Below are positions 26,050 to 35,110 of a stretch of 64,000 nucleotides of DNA, one piece after another. The stretch lies in contig NZ_JAAXGE010000005.1 of assembly GCF_014750685.1 (NCBI RefSeq), positions 620,001-684,000 of the forward strand, written 5' to 3'. Below the pieces are notes generated by a model, which saw nothing but the letters and a program-made list of their open reading frames with translations, ran no database searches and was not told where the DNA came from. The position numbers and the translations under genes were made by a program. Origin of the DNA: Bacteroides sp. GM023 (GTDB taxonomy: Bacteria > Bacteroidota > Bacteroidia > Bacteroidales > Bacteroidaceae). Each line of letters begins with the position of its first letter. Positions within the stretch are counted from its first letter, which is position 1.

Positions 26050-26796
26050 TTATTTTCGTATAATGGGAGTTCGTGAAATAATTTCAAGAATCATCAAACT
26101 CTTTGTTAGCTCAAACTTACTATTCTCATATGATTCGCGTGCCGTTGATTGTCTTTCCTTATCAACAGCCAAATCGGAGGATTCTATAGTCCCATTAGCG
26201 AAATTCTTTTCAGAAATCTCATACTGCACATTGGCAAGTACCAGGTTCTCACTTCGCATTTTCAGAACTTTCATTTGAGCGGTAGCCATCGCGTACATCT
26301 CGATAATGTTTTTCTTTATCTCGTCATACTTAACTTCACGCTCCAGTTCTGCGGTTCTAAGTGTGAGCTTTTGACGACTGACACGTCCTTTCAGATCAAA
26401 TAAATCATTTAATGGAATATTGACTCCGGCACCCACCGTATAACCGTTCTGTGCCTGGGTGGAGTAGGTGAGGTAAGGGGCAAGTGCTACATCGGTATAT
26501 GTGGACTCATTGCCGAACATACCATATTGGTAACTCCCTCTCAAACTGAAGAAACCAAGAAATGACCATTTTTCTTTTTGTAGTAATTTGCGCTCTATCG
26601 CTGCCTTGACGTCTGCCATCTCATAGGCCGGACTGTTTTTGGCATTCTCGAAGAGTACAGATAATGGTGGAAGGTCAATCTTGCTATACTCAGCGTCGCT
26701 TAATTGAGAATAGTCGCTGACTTCCTGTGCTGCCACATGAGTAGTGGAAGTGAATAAAAGTAATAATCCTGAGAAAAGATATATAAATTGCTTCAT
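26050..26796 (-). CDS. Half-length TolC-like outer membrane protein
   Basis: 248 residues with a clear signal peptide (MKQFIYLFSGLLLLFTSTTHVAAQ). The mature part has LPPLSVLFENAKNSPAYEMADVKAA at the start (typical OEP entry helix), a beta region around FFSLRGSYQYG, then GVNIPLNDLFDLKGRV and two long helical stretches ending LELTKSLMILE-like. This is one outer-membrane-efflux repeat; full TolC has two and about twice the length. It is the first gene of the EPS operon and is probably the outer-membrane exit or a support for it, since no Wza-type protein is encoded here. A promoter box lies about 43 bp upstream. Confidence 0.8.
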   Translation of the reverse strand: MKQFIYLFSGLLLLFTSTTHVAAQEVSDYSQLSDAEYSKIDLPPLSVLFENAKNSPAYEMADVKAAIERKLLQKEKWSFLGFFSLRGSYQYGMFGNESTYTDVALAPYLTYSTQAQNGYTVGAGVNIPLNDLFDLKGRVSRQKLTLRTAELEREVKYDEIKKNIIEMYAMATAQMKVLKMRSENLVLANVQYEISEKNFANGTIESSDLAVDKERQSTARESYENSKFELTKSLMILEIISRTPIIRK

Positions 26797-26838
26797 AAAA
26801 AAATCCTATTATTTGCCCTTGCTGTGTTATAGCTTGCG

Positions 26839-26846
26839 CAAATATA
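26839..26846 (-). promoter_or_regulatory. Putative -7 box of the first EPS operon
   Basis: On the minus strand this reads TATATTTG, a match to TAnnTTTG, about 42 bp before the ATG of the TolC-like gene at 26796. No clear -33 TTTG was found at 19-21 bp. Confidence 0.6.
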
Positions 26847-26961
26847 AGGATTAATTTCATTTATGTGCAGACTTTTACTATCTATTTTACATTCTTTCCC
26901 TTTAATTGTATGCGAATACTAGCTTGAATTTCTTTCGTTGCACCGGGATGGAATAATTTTC

Positions 26962-27079
26962 ATACCGAACAGGAACGCTTCTCGCTTATGGAATAGAACG
27001 CTTCTGTCCTTATGACCTGGGTTTCCATCATTCGGATCAGAATGCCTCTGCCATCCGAATCAGAACGCCTCCGTCATAT
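26962..27079. repeat. Degenerate tandem repeat, 22-23 bp period, at the barrel gene 3' end
   Basis: The motif GAACGCTTCT (or GAATGCCTCT, GAACGCCTCC) recurs at 26973, 26996, 27040 and 27063, with a decayed copy expected near 27018, giving a 22-23 bp period. The rightmost unit contains the last codons and stop of the outer-membrane barrel gene (minus strand), so the array extends outward from that gene end. Confidence 0.7.
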
Positions 27080-28331
27080 TAAAGTAGAACAAATTCTGCT
27101 TATTCACCATATCTCTACCGAAGTCGAGACGTATATTCATTCGAGGTTGCACCTCAACGCGCAAGCCTAAGCCAAGATTAGGAAGAACGCCCTCTATCTT
27201 GCCCGGAGTAGGTCCCATGAATCCGCATCCGCCCCAAGCCACATAACCTACGTGATTGAGCATTCTTTTCACCCATGTACTCTTGTCCGTATTTATCATC
27301 TGGCGATATTCTGCCATCATTACATGAGACGACTTGTCGCGAAACTGTCCCATATAATATCCGCGAAGGTCGAAAGGTGTTCCGCTAAGTGCATATTTCG
27401 TCAACGGCACATCTCCAAACACATTTTTTGTCTGCACCGTCCATGCGATTACTTTACGTAAACCAACAGTTTTATATTGGCGGTAATCAAACTCCAAACG
27501 GTAAAAATTATCATCACTACCGAACACTTTATTATACATCATTCCACGAAAATCCAAGTACATTCCCCGGTAAGCATTCGCCGGAATATCACGTGTGTCA
27601 TACGTCAGCAGAAAGCCGAGTCCCGAACTGAAATTCTTATATCCATGCTCCGTTCCGCCTGCCGCAATATAGGATGGTTGGTTAATCATTCCTTCTGCCG
27701 GTTTAGTAATCTTATCATAATTCAAATCGACTTGAGGACCTGCGAAAAAGTCGCTTTCGCCCAAACGGAAAAGGAACCACGGGTTCACCTGGATACCGCT
27801 ATAACGATATTCACTGGTATCTTCACCACGAGGATAGTCTTTATTGGTACTATATCCGATACCATAGAAATTCTCAATCGTGTTTTTATAGGAGAATGTC
27901 CCGAAGATGCGGAAACGGTCGCCTTTGAAGAATAATTGTGGCTTCGCCATCAAATTCAATCCACCCTTAAACATAAGCGCGATAGCCATCGGCACCACAG
28001 ACCGTCGCTGAGTGGTATCGCTTGGATTCATCCGGAACGTCATCAACGCACTACCACCTACCAACAAACCGAAATCCGGCGTATAGCTGGGTCCACCTAA
28101 TATATTATAGTGAAGATTTCGCTTTGCCACACGTTGGCGACGTAATTCGCGTTTGGAGAGGGTAGTCACTGTATCCGACGGAGCGTCTTCAATATTCATT
28201 GTCGTATCATCACTGATAGAAATTGCAGACATTGGCAGTTCGTCGCTTCTTACTGCTGTGCTATCGACCGCAGCCGATACAATATTGATAGATGAAAACA
28301 TCATCAATACACCTATTATATATTTTTTCAT
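27060..28331 (-). CDS. Omp85-type outer membrane beta-barrel (BamA/TamA C-terminal-like)
   Basis: 423 residues. A signal peptide (about 1-20) and a polar spacer with a basic KRELRRQRVAKRN segment precede a 16-strand-type barrel similar to the surface-antigen (D15) domain: LGGPSYTPDFGLLVGGSA, GLGFLLTYDTRDIPANAYRGMYLDF and FDLRGYYMGQFRDKS, where the last fits the Omp85 (V/I)RGY loop. There are no POTRA domains, so it is a barrel-only member. Such proteins are widespread in Bacteroidetes; the client or substrate is unknown. It is transcribed alone, divergent from pepC. Confidence 0.85.
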   Translation of the reverse strand: MKKYIIGVLMMFSSINIVSAAVDSTAVRSDELPMSAISISDDTTMNIEDAPSDTVTTLSKRELRRQRVAKRNLHYNILGGPSYTPDFGLLVGGSALMTFRMNPSDTTQRRSVVPMAIALMFKGGLNLMAKPQLFFKGDRFRIFGTFSYKNTIENFYGIGYSTNKDYPRGEDTSEYRYSGIQVNPWFLFRLGESDFFAGPQVDLNYDKITKPAEGMINQPSYIAAGGTEHGYKNFSSGLGFLLTYDTRDIPANAYRGMYLDFRGMMYNKVFGSDDNFYRLEFDYRQYKTVGLRKVIAWTVQTKNVFGDVPLTKYALSGTPFDLRGYYMGQFRDKSSHVMMAEYRQMINTDKSTWVKRMLNHVGYVAWGGCGFMGPTPGKIEGVLPNLGLGLRVEVQPRMNIRLDFGRDMVNKQNLFYFNMTEAF

Positions 28332-28421
28332 AATTTCTTTCTGAGGAATTCGACTGCAAAGAAAACTCTTTTATTTTAATTAGTTTTGATACTCTTAGAT
28401 AATAATTCTAAAAAAGAATCG

Positions 28422-28429
28422 TAAATTTG
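28422..28429 (+). promoter_or_regulatory. Putative -7 box of pepC
   Basis: TAAATTTG fits TAnnTTTG and lies 55 bp before the chosen ATG at 28485. No -33 element at the normal spacing is evident. Confidence 0.6.
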
Positions 28430-28484
28430 CGATTTTACATTACCATAAATGAACTGTAAGTCCATTAACAAACTATTTATACTA

Positions 28485-29879
28485 ATGAATAAACGAATTT
28501 TATCAGTTTTTGTTTTCTGTGCTTTCTATTATTCTACACAAGCGCAAGAAGTGAAAGGCGGCATCAGCGACGACATGATGCAGCAAATCAAACAGAGTTA
28601 CCAGAACACCCCGAGTGACAAGGCTATCCGCAACGCCATCGGCAACAACGACATCCGCAAACTGGCTCTGAACCAGGACAACCTGAAGGGCATGGACACG
28701 CACTTCTCCATCAAAGTGAATTCCAAAGGTATCACCGACCAGAAATCTTCCGGCCGTTGCTGGCTCTTCACTGGTCTGAACGTGATGCGTGCCAAAGCCA
28801 TCGCCCAGCACAACCTCGGCTCATTCGAATTCTCACAAACTTACCCTTTCTTCTTCGACCAACTGGAAAAGGCGAATCTTTTCCTCCAAGGTATCATCGA
28901 CACCAGCGACAAGCCGATGGACGACAAAATGGTGGAATGGCTTTTCCGCAACCCATTGAGTGATGGTGGAACTTTTACCGGCGTAGCCGATATCGTAAGT
29001 AAATACGGGCTTGTCCCCAAGGACGTCATGCCCGAAACCAACAGCAGCGAGAGCACTTCCCGCATGGCGAGCCTGGTAGCCCTGAAACTCCGTGAACAAG
29101 GTCTGCAACTCCGTGACCTCGTCGCCAAAGGTACTAAACCCGCCGCCCTCGAAAAGACTAAGACTGAAATGCTTAGTACCATCTACCGTATGCTTGTCTT
29201 AAACTTAGGCGTTCCCCCCACTGAATTTACTTGGACGGAATACAACGCCCAAGGCAAAGCCGTATCAACCGAGACTTACACCCCGCTCTCTTTCCTGAAG
29301 AAGTACGGTGACGAAAACTTGATCGGAAATTACGTCATGCTCATGAATGACCCCAGCCGCGAATTTTACAAGTGTTATGAAATAGACTACGACCGCCATC
29401 GTTACGACGGCAAAAACTGGACGTATGTCAATCTCCCCATCGAAGACATCAAAGAGATGGCAATAACCTCTCTCAAAGACAGCACCATGATGTATTTCTC
29501 TTGCGACGTAGGCAAATTCCTCAACTCCGACCGTGGTCTGCTCGATGTTAAAAACTACGACTACGAATCTCTCATGGGCACTACTTTCGGCATGAACAAG
29601 AAGCAACGCATCCAAAGCTTTGCTAGCGGCTCAAGCCACGCCATGACTCTCATGGCCGTAGACCTCGACAAAAATGGAAACTCAACCAAATGGATGGTTG
29701 AAAATAGTTGGGGTGCCGGCTCCGGTTATCAAGGACATCTCATCATGACCGACGACTGGTTCAACGAATATATGTTCCGCCTTGTAATAGAAACAAAATA
29801 CGCCACGAAGAAAGTCTCTGAAATCCTCAAACAGAAACCGATACGACTGCCGGCGTGGGATCCAATGTTTGCGGAATAA
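28485..29879 (+). CDS. pepC: C1 family aminopeptidase (bleomycin hydrolase / PepC-like), exported
   Basis: 464 residues from the ATG at 28485. An upstream in-frame ATG at 28449 would put 12 extra residues before the signal peptide (MNKRILSVFVFCAFYYSTQAQ), so I reject it. A papain-like cysteine peptidase of the bleomycin hydrolase group: Gln 86 and Cys 92 in TDQKSSGRCWLFTGLN, His 385 in GSSHAMTLMAVD and Asn 407 in VENSWG form the active site. These enzymes are self-compartmentalising hexamers that trim peptides. The signal peptide points to a periplasmic location, unlike the cytoplasmic enzymes of Gram-positives. Transcribed alone; followed by a hairpin 5 bp after the stop. Confidence 0.93.
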   Translation: MNKRILSVFVFCAFYYSTQAQEVKGGISDDMMQQIKQSYQNTPSDKAIRNAIGNNDIRKLALNQDNLKGMDTHFSIKVNSKGITDQKSSGRCWLFTGLNVMRAKAIAQHNLGSFEFSQTYPFFFDQLEKANLFLQGIIDTSDKPMDDKMVEWLFRNPLSDGGTFTGVADIVSKYGLVPKDVMPETNSSESTSRMASLVALKLREQGLQLRDLVAKGTKPAALEKTKTEMLSTIYRMLVLNLGVPPTEFTWTEYNAQGKAVSTETYTPLSFLKKYGDENLIGNYVMLMNDPSREFYKCYEIDYDRHRYDGKNWTYVNLPIEDIKEMAITSLKDSTMMYFSCDVGKFLNSDRGLLDVKNYDYESLMGTTFGMNKKQRIQSFASGSSHAMTLMAVDLDKNGNSTKWMVENSWGAGSGYQGHLIMTDDWFNEYMFRLVIETKYATKKVSEILKQKPIRLPAWDPMFAE

Positions 29880-29883
29880 CAAT

Positions 29884-30386
29884 GTTCTTTCTTTTGTCTT
29901 GAAACAAAAGAAAGAACCAAAGAAAAATTCAAGGCTGACTTTTTTCTCCTACTCGTTCCCTTCACTGCGCTAAAGGGCAGAAACTCGCTTCGCTCAAACA
30001 GTCTGCCCTTCTTAACGCTCCGTTCCGGTCTCTCGCTTAACGGAGAAAAAAGTAGGCCGGGAACCCTTGCGGCGTGGATGCCCTTGCAGGGTGAATATTT
30101 TTGCGGCGTAGAAACCCTATTCTCCAGGGATATTTATCGTAAAAGCTACTCAACTCACCTTGTTTTGACTTTATACTGCACAGGCTTACATGCCGAATGG
30201 GGATCGGCCTCGTTTTTCCGGCGTCAAGCGCAGGTGTTTTCTCCGGCGTTAAAAAGGGCAGACTGTTTGAGCGTAGCGAGTTTCTGCCCTTTAGCCGGAG
30301 AAAACACCGGAGTAGCCGGAAAAACGCAGCCTTGATCCTTTCTTTTTGGTTCTTTTTCTTTCGTATCAAGACGAAAGAAAAAGAAC
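29884..30386. repeat. Approximately 0.5-kb element with long inverted arms, MITE-like
   Basis: A non-coding stretch built from two inverted arms. Each arm begins with its own perfect hairpin: 14-bp stem at 29884-29917 (loop CTTGAA), and 16-bp stem at 30349-30386 (loop ATCAAG). Inside each follows CAAGGCTG (29930-29937, and inverted near 30328-30335). Then comes a 34-bp block, GGGCAGAAACTCGCT... (29975-30008), that recurs inverted near 30255-30288 with one mismatch, itself bounded by GGGCAGA/TCTGCCC. The arms match over roughly 130 bp. The centre holds no convincing ORF. Together with the terminator it fills the gap between pepC and nqrA. Confidence 0.8.
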
Positions 30387-30401
30387 GTGCACGAACACGA
30401 C

Positions 30402-30440
30402 AAGGAATTACGGATTTTTTTCCGTAATTCCTTTCTTTTT
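30402..30440 (+). terminator. Intrinsic terminator upstream of nqrA
   Basis: A perfect 13-bp stem AAGGAATTACGGA (30402-30414) and TCCGTAATTCCTT (30421-30433) with a T6 loop, followed by TCTTTTTT. It ends transcription from the left before the nqr promoter. Confidence 0.85.
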
Positions 30441-30466
30441 TCCTCCCGAATCACATTATTATTTAT

Positions 30467-30474
30467 TACTTTTG
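30467..30474 (+). promoter_or_regulatory. Putative -7 box of the nqr operon
   Basis: TACTTTTG fits TAnnTTTG and is followed by CGGCAAAT. The distance to the nqrA ATG at 30510 is 35 bp, a normal leader length. The -33 element is unclear. Confidence 0.65.
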
Positions 30475-30509
30475 CGGCAAATTTATGAAACCATTATTTT
30501 ATTTATAGC

Positions 30510-31859
30510 ATGGCAAATGTAATAAAGTTACGCAAAGGCCTTGACATAAACCTGAAAGGTACAGCTGCTGAGACGTACACAACAGTGAAAGAGCCGGGAT
30601 TTTACGCACTCGTACCCGATGATTTTCCTGGAGTGACGCCGAAGGTAGTCGTGAAAGAGCAGGAATATGTGATGGCTGGTGGACCCTTGTTTATCGACAA
30701 GTATCATCCTGAAGTAAAATTTGTTTCGCCCGTGAGCGGCGTAGTGACAAGTGTAGAGCGTGGAGCACGTCGTAAGGTACTGAACATTGTGGTAGAAGCT
30801 GCTGCTGAGCAGGACTACGAAGAGTTTGGTAAGAAGAATGTTGCGACGATGGATGCAGAAGCAGTAAAGACCGCTTTGTTGGAAGCCGGTATTTTCGCAT
30901 TTATCAAACAACGTCCTTATGACATCATTGCAGATCCGACAGTGACGCCGAAAGGCATCTTCGTATCCGCATTCGATAGCAATCCGCTGGCACCTGACTT
31001 TGAATTTGCGCTGAAAGGCGAAGAAACAAACTTCCAGACAGGACTCGATGCCCTCGCCAAGATGGCAAAAACTTACCTGAACATTAGCGTGAAGCAGAAC
31101 GCTGCCGCGCTGACACAGGCAAAGAATGTTACAGTTACCGCATTTGACGGGCCGAACCCTGCAGGAAACGTAGGCGTTCAGATCAACCATCTTGATCCCG
31201 TATCCAAGGGCGAAACAGTATGGACAATTGATCCGCAAGCTGTAATCTTCATCGGCCGTCTATTCAATACAGGCCGCGTAAACTTCACACGCACAGTAGC
31301 CGTGACAGGTTCCGAAGTGTTGAAACCTGCATACTGCAAACTTCAGGTAGGCGCACTGCTCACCAACGTGTTTGCCGGCAACGTGACAACAGGCAAAGAC
31401 TTACGCTACATCAGCGGTAACGTGCTGACAGGAAAGCAAGTATCTCCGAACGGATTCTTAGGCGCATTCCACAGCCAGGTGACAGTCATCCCCGAAGGAG
31501 ACGACATTCACGAAATGCTTGGATGGATTATGCCCCGTTTCAATCAGTATAGCGTCAACCGTTCATACTTTAGCTGGTTGATGGGAAAGAAAGAATACAC
31601 ACTCGACGCACGTGTCAAGGGTGGCGAACGCCATATGATTATGTCAGGCGAATACGACAAAGTATTCCCGATGGACATCCTGCCCGAATATCTGATTAAA
31701 GCCATCATCGCCGGCGACATCGACCGCATGGAAGCACTTGGCATCTATGAAGTAGCTCCTGAAGACTTCGCACTCTGCGAATTTGTCTGCTCCTCAAAGA
31801 TGGAACTGCAACGCATCGTTCGTGCCGGACTCGACATGCTTCGCTCAGAAATGGCATAA
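30510..31859 (+). CDS. nqrA: Na+-translocating NADH:quinone reductase subunit A
   Basis: 449 residues, the usual size for NqrA. It is the peripheral cytoplasmic subunit of the respiratory Na+ pump that couples NADH oxidation by quinone to Na+ export. The start MANVIKLRKGLDINLKGTA and VPDDFPGVTPKVVVKEQ are typical of the family, as are GPLFIDKYHPEVKFVSPVSG and IGRLFNTGRVNFTRTVAVTGSEV. First gene of nqrABCDEF, all on the plus strand with gaps of 7 to 42 bp, preceded by a promoter box and followed by nqrB after 38 bp. Confidence 0.97.
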   Translation: MANVIKLRKGLDINLKGTAAETYTTVKEPGFYALVPDDFPGVTPKVVVKEQEYVMAGGPLFIDKYHPEVKFVSPVSGVVTSVERGARRKVLNIVVEAAAEQDYEEFGKKNVATMDAEAVKTALLEAGIFAFIKQRPYDIIADPTVTPKGIFVSAFDSNPLAPDFEFALKGEETNFQTGLDALAKMAKTYLNISVKQNAAALTQAKNVTVTAFDGPNPAGNVGVQINHLDPVSKGETVWTIDPQAVIFIGRLFNTGRVNFTRTVAVTGSEVLKPAYCKLQVGALLTNVFAGNVTTGKDLRYISGNVLTGKQVSPNGFLGAFHSQVTVIPEGDDIHEMLGWIMPRFNQYSVNRSYFSWLMGKKEYTLDARVKGGERHMIMSGEYDKVFPMDILPEYLIKAIIAGDIDRMEALGIYEVAPEDFALCEFVCSSKMELQRIVRAGLDMLRSEMA

Positions 31860-31872
31860 TCTTAGTAAATAG

Positions 31873-31892
31873 TAATCAGTAATTTGTAATTA
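31873..31892. repeat. 20-bp leader element shared with rsmG
   Basis: TAATCAGTAATTTGTAATTA ends 5 bp before the nqrB ATG. The identical 20 bases lie 6 bp before the rsmG ATG (minus strand, 49870-49889). Confidence 0.75.
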
Positions 31893-31897
31893 TATTA

Positions 31898-33070
31898 ATG
31901 AAAGCGTTAAGAAATTATCTCGATAAGATAAAGCCGAACTTTGAAGAAGGCGGCAAATTCCACGCATTCCAGTCGGTGTTCGACGGCTTCGAAACATTCC
32001 TGTTCGTGCCCAGCAAGACTGCGAAAACGGGAACGCATATACACGACGCGATTGACAGCAAACGCATCATGTCGATTGTGGTTATTTCGTTAGTACCGGC
32101 ATTGCTGTTCGGTATGTACAATGTAGGTTACCAGCATTTCACTCACACAGGTGCCGCAGGCAGCTTCTTCGAAATGTTCATCTACGGATTCCTGGCAGTA
32201 CTGCCCAAAATTATCGTATCTTATGTAGTAGGTCTTGGCATTGAGTTCGTCGTAGCCCAATGGAAGAAAGAAGAAATTCAGGAAGGATTCCTTGTTTCAG
32301 GTATCCTGATCCCGATGATCGTTCCGGTAGACTGCCCGCTGTGGATTCTTGCCGTAGCTACTGCATTCTCTGTAATCTTCGCTAAAGAAGTATTCGGTGG
32401 TACAGGTATGAACATCTTCAACGTTGCGTTGATTACCCGTGCATTCCTGTTCTTCGCATACCCGACCAAGATGTCCGGTGATGCCGTTTGGGTATCAGGC
32501 GACAGCATCTTCGGCCTGGGACAGTCAGTAGACGGACTGACCGTTGCCACTCCGCTGGGAGAAGCCGCTACAACAGGCGCTGCCCCTGCATTCAACATGG
32601 ATATGGTGACAGGTCTTATTCCCGGTTCTATCGGTGAAACAAGTGTGATTGCCATCCTGATAGGTGCCGTTATCCTTCTGTGGACAGGCATAGCAAGCTG
32701 GAAGACAATGATTTCTGTATTTGTCGGTGGTGCATTCATGGCTTGGGTATTCAATGCCATCGGCATGGAAAACAACGCTATGGCTAACATGCCTTGGTAC
32801 GAACACCTCGTTCTCGGTGGTTTCTGCTTCGGTGCCGTGTTTATGGCTACCGACCCTGTAACTTCCGCACGTACGGAAAAAGGTAAATACATCTTCGGAT
32901 TCCTGATTGGTGTGATGGCTATCGTCATCCGCGTTCTGAACCCGGGTTATCCTGAAGGTATGATGCTTGCCATCCTGCTGATGAACATCTTCGCTCCGCT
33001 GATTGACTACTGTGTAGTACAGGGCAATATCGGTCGCCGCGAAAAACGCGCTATCAAGTCTAACCAATAA
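31898..33070 (+). CDS. nqrB: Na+-NQR subunit B, covalent-FMN membrane subunit
   Basis: 390 residues with about 9-10 membrane helices. NqrB carries one covalently attached FMN (by a phosphoester to Thr) and a riboflavin, and forms part of the Na+ path. The attachment Thr is likely Thr 218 in DGLTVATPLGE. EEIQEGFLVSGILIPMIVP and FGGTGMNIFNVALITRAF are strongly conserved family segments. It is followed by nqrC after 7 bp. The 20-bp AT-rich element just before its ATG is noted separately. Confidence 0.97.
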   Translation: MKALRNYLDKIKPNFEEGGKFHAFQSVFDGFETFLFVPSKTAKTGTHIHDAIDSKRIMSIVVISLVPALLFGMYNVGYQHFTHTGAAGSFFEMFIYGFLAVLPKIIVSYVVGLGIEFVVAQWKKEEIQEGFLVSGILIPMIVPVDCPLWILAVATAFSVIFAKEVFGGTGMNIFNVALITRAFLFFAYPTKMSGDAVWVSGDSIFGLGQSVDGLTVATPLGEAATTGAAPAFNMDMVTGLIPGSIGETSVIAILIGAVILLWTGIASWKTMISVFVGGAFMAWVFNAIGMENNAMANMPWYEHLVLGGFCFGAVFMATDPVTSARTEKGKYIFGFLIGVMAIVIRVLNPGYPEGMMLAILLMNIFAPLIDYCVVQGNIGRREKRAIKSNQ

Positions 33071-33077
33071 ATACCGA

Positions 33078-33758
33078 ATGAAAATGAATACAAATAGTAA
33101 TAGTTATACTATCATTTATGCTTCGGTAATGGTTATTATCGTAGCATTCCTGCTGGCATTCGTTAGTTCTTCACTGAAAGAGATACAAGATACGAATGTG
33201 CAGCTTGACACAAAGAAGCAAATCCTTGCTGCATTGAACATCAAGAATGTGGAAGATGCGGATGCTGAATATCAGAAATATGTAAAAGGTGACATGCTGA
33301 TGAACGTAGACGGTACGCTGACTGAAAATACAGGCGAATTTGCTACCAACTACGAAAAAGAAGCAAAAGAACAACAACGTCTGCACGTATTTGTATGCGA
33401 AGTAGACGGTCAGACTAAATATGTAGTTCCTGTTTACGGTGCCGGTCTGTGGGGCGCTATCTGGGGATACGTTGCACTGAACGAAGATAAGGATACTGTT
33501 TACGGTACTTACTTCTCTCATGCAAGTGAAACTCCGGGTCTGGGTGCTGAAATTGCGACTGACATGTTCCAACAGGAATTTGTTGGTAAGAAGACACTGG
33601 AGAATGGCGCTGTCACTCTGGGTGTTGTAAAACATGGTAAGGTAGAAAAAGCTGATTATCAGGTGGACGGAATCTCTGGTGGTACGATCACTTCAGACGG
33701 AGTAGATGCCATGTTGAAGGTTTGCCTGAATAGTTACTTGAGTTTTTTAACTAAATAA
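33078..33758 (+). CDS. nqrC: Na+-NQR subunit C, covalent-FMN periplasmic subunit
   Basis: 226 residues: one N-terminal membrane anchor (about 8-29) and a periplasmic FMN domain. The covalent FMN site is DGISGGTITSDGVDAM, with Thr 203 as the likely attachment residue (family motif SGATxxS; here SGGT). GLWGAIWGYVALN and ASETPGLGAEI are further NqrC signatures. A second in-frame ATG at 33084 is two codons later and could be used. Between nqrB (7 bp) and nqrD (22 bp). Confidence 0.96.
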   Translation: MKMNTNSNSYTIIYASVMVIIVAFLLAFVSSSLKEIQDTNVQLDTKKQILAALNIKNVEDADAEYQKYVKGDMLMNVDGTLTENTGEFATNYEKEAKEQQRLHVFVCEVDGQTKYVVPVYGAGLWGAIWGYVALNEDKDTVYGTYFSHASETPGLGAEIATDMFQQEFVGKKTLENGAVTLGVVKHGKVEKADYQVDGISGGTITSDGVDAMLKVCLNSYLSFLTK

Positions 33759-33780
33759 TAAAGGAGAAGAAATAAAGAAT

Positions 33781-34422
33781 ATGGGACAACTGTTTTCAAA
33801 GAGAAATAAAGAAGTATTCTCTGCTCCGCTGGGAATAGATAATCCGGTTACCGTACAGGTGCTCGGTATCTGTTCTGCACTTGCTGTTACCGCAAAACTG
33901 GAGCCTGCTATCGTAATGGGACTTTCAGTAACGGTCATTACAGCTTTTTCTAACGTGGTTATTTCACTGTTGCGCAAGACCATTCCTAACCGTATCCGTA
34001 TCATCGTTCAGTTGGTGGTGGTAGCTGCTTTGGTTACTATCGTAAGTGAGATTCTGAAAGCGTTTGCTTATGACGTAAGCGTTCAGCTTTCTGTATATGT
34101 AGGTCTGATTATTACCAACTGTATCCTCATGGGACGTTTGGAAGCATTTGCCATGCAGAATGGTCCTTGGGAGTCTTTCCTGGATGGTGTTGGTAATGGT
34201 TTGGGATATGCCAAGATTCTGGTGATCGTCGCTTTCTTCCGCGAACTGCTGGGTTCGGGAACTCTGCTCGGTTTCAACATCTTGAACTATGAGCCTATTC
34301 AGAATATAGGATATGTGAACAACGGTTTGATGTTGATGCCGCCGATGGCGTTGATTATCTGTGCTTGCATCATCTGGTATCAGCGTGCACGTCACAAAGA
34401 ACTGCAAGAAGAAAGTAATTAA
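33781..34422 (+). CDS. nqrD: Na+-NQR subunit D, integral membrane subunit
   Basis: 213 residues, six membrane helices. With NqrE it forms the inverted pair of helices that holds a 2Fe-2S centre in the membrane. The conserved Cys segments are visible as LGICSALAVTAKLE and ITNCILMGRLEAFA. NPVTVQVLGICSA near the start is characteristic. Order and size match nqrD, not rnfE, given the nqrA-F context. A short AT-rich leader (TTCTTAATTCTTAATT) lies between this gene and nqrE. Confidence 0.96.
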   Translation: MGQLFSKRNKEVFSAPLGIDNPVTVQVLGICSALAVTAKLEPAIVMGLSVTVITAFSNVVISLLRKTIPNRIRIIVQLVVVAALVTIVSEILKAFAYDVSVQLSVYVGLIITNCILMGRLEAFAMQNGPWESFLDGVGNGLGYAKILVIVAFFRELLGSGTLLGFNILNYEPIQNIGYVNNGLMLMPPMALIICACIIWYQRARHKELQEESN

Positions 34423-34464
34423 TAAAGATGAAGAACTCTTCATTCTTAATTCTTAATTGAAGAT

Positions 34465-35091
34465 ATGGAACATTTATTAAGTTTATTCGTCCGCTCTATC
34501 TTTGTGGACAACATGATATTCGCATTCTTCCTGGGTATGTGTTCATACCTGGCCGTATCGAAGAATGTGAAGACCGCCGTAGGACTGGGTATCGCCGTAA
34601 CTTTCGTGTTGCTGGTGACGTTGCCGGTCAACTATCTGTTGCAAACCAAGGTGCTGGCTGCCAATGCTATCATCGAAGGCGTTGACCTCAGCTTCCTGAG
34701 TTTTATTCTTTTCATTGCCGTTATTGCCGGTATCGTGCAGTTGGTGGAGATGGTGGTAGAACGTTTCAGCCCGTCGCTGTACGCTTCACTGGGTATCTTC
34801 CTGCCGTTGATTGCCGTAAACTGTGCTATCATGGGTGCTTCTCTGTTCATGCAGCAACGTATCAACGTGGGTCCGAGCGACCCGAAATACATTGGTGATA
34901 TCTGGGATGCGCTTTCTTATGCACTGGGTTCGGGTATCGGTTGGTTGCTGGCTATCGTTGGTCTGGCTGCTATCCGTGAAAAAATGGCTTACTCTGACGT
35001 ACCTGCTCCGTTGAAGGGCTTGGGTATCACATTTATCACAGTAGGTCTGATGGCAATCGCATTTATGTGTTTTTCTGGTTTGAACATCTAA
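34465..35091 (+). CDS. nqrE: Na+-NQR subunit E, integral membrane subunit
   Basis: 208 residues, six membrane helices, paralogous to NqrD with inverted topology. [26 protein letters not shown] at the start and [15 protein letters not shown] hold the conserved Cys residues that with NqrD ligate the intramembrane iron-sulfur centre. Ends 19 bp before nqrF. Confidence 0.96.
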   Translation: MEHLLSLFVRSIFVDNMIFAFFLGMCSYLAVSKNVKTAVGLGIAVTFVLLVTLPVNYLLQTKVLAANAIIEGVDLSFLSFILFIAVIAGIVQLVEMVVERFSPSLYASLGIFLPLIAVNCAIMGASLFMQQRINVGPSDPKYIGDIWDALSYALGSGIGWLLAIVGLAAIREKMAYSDVPAPLKGLGITFITVGLMAIAFMCFSGLNI

Positions 35092-35110
35092 AAAGAAAGG
35101 AATAAAGACA

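Noticed and set aside
29881-30454. Open frames within the inverted-arm element
   Set aside because: They run through hairpins and inverted repeats on both strands equally, have odd composition and no start signals.
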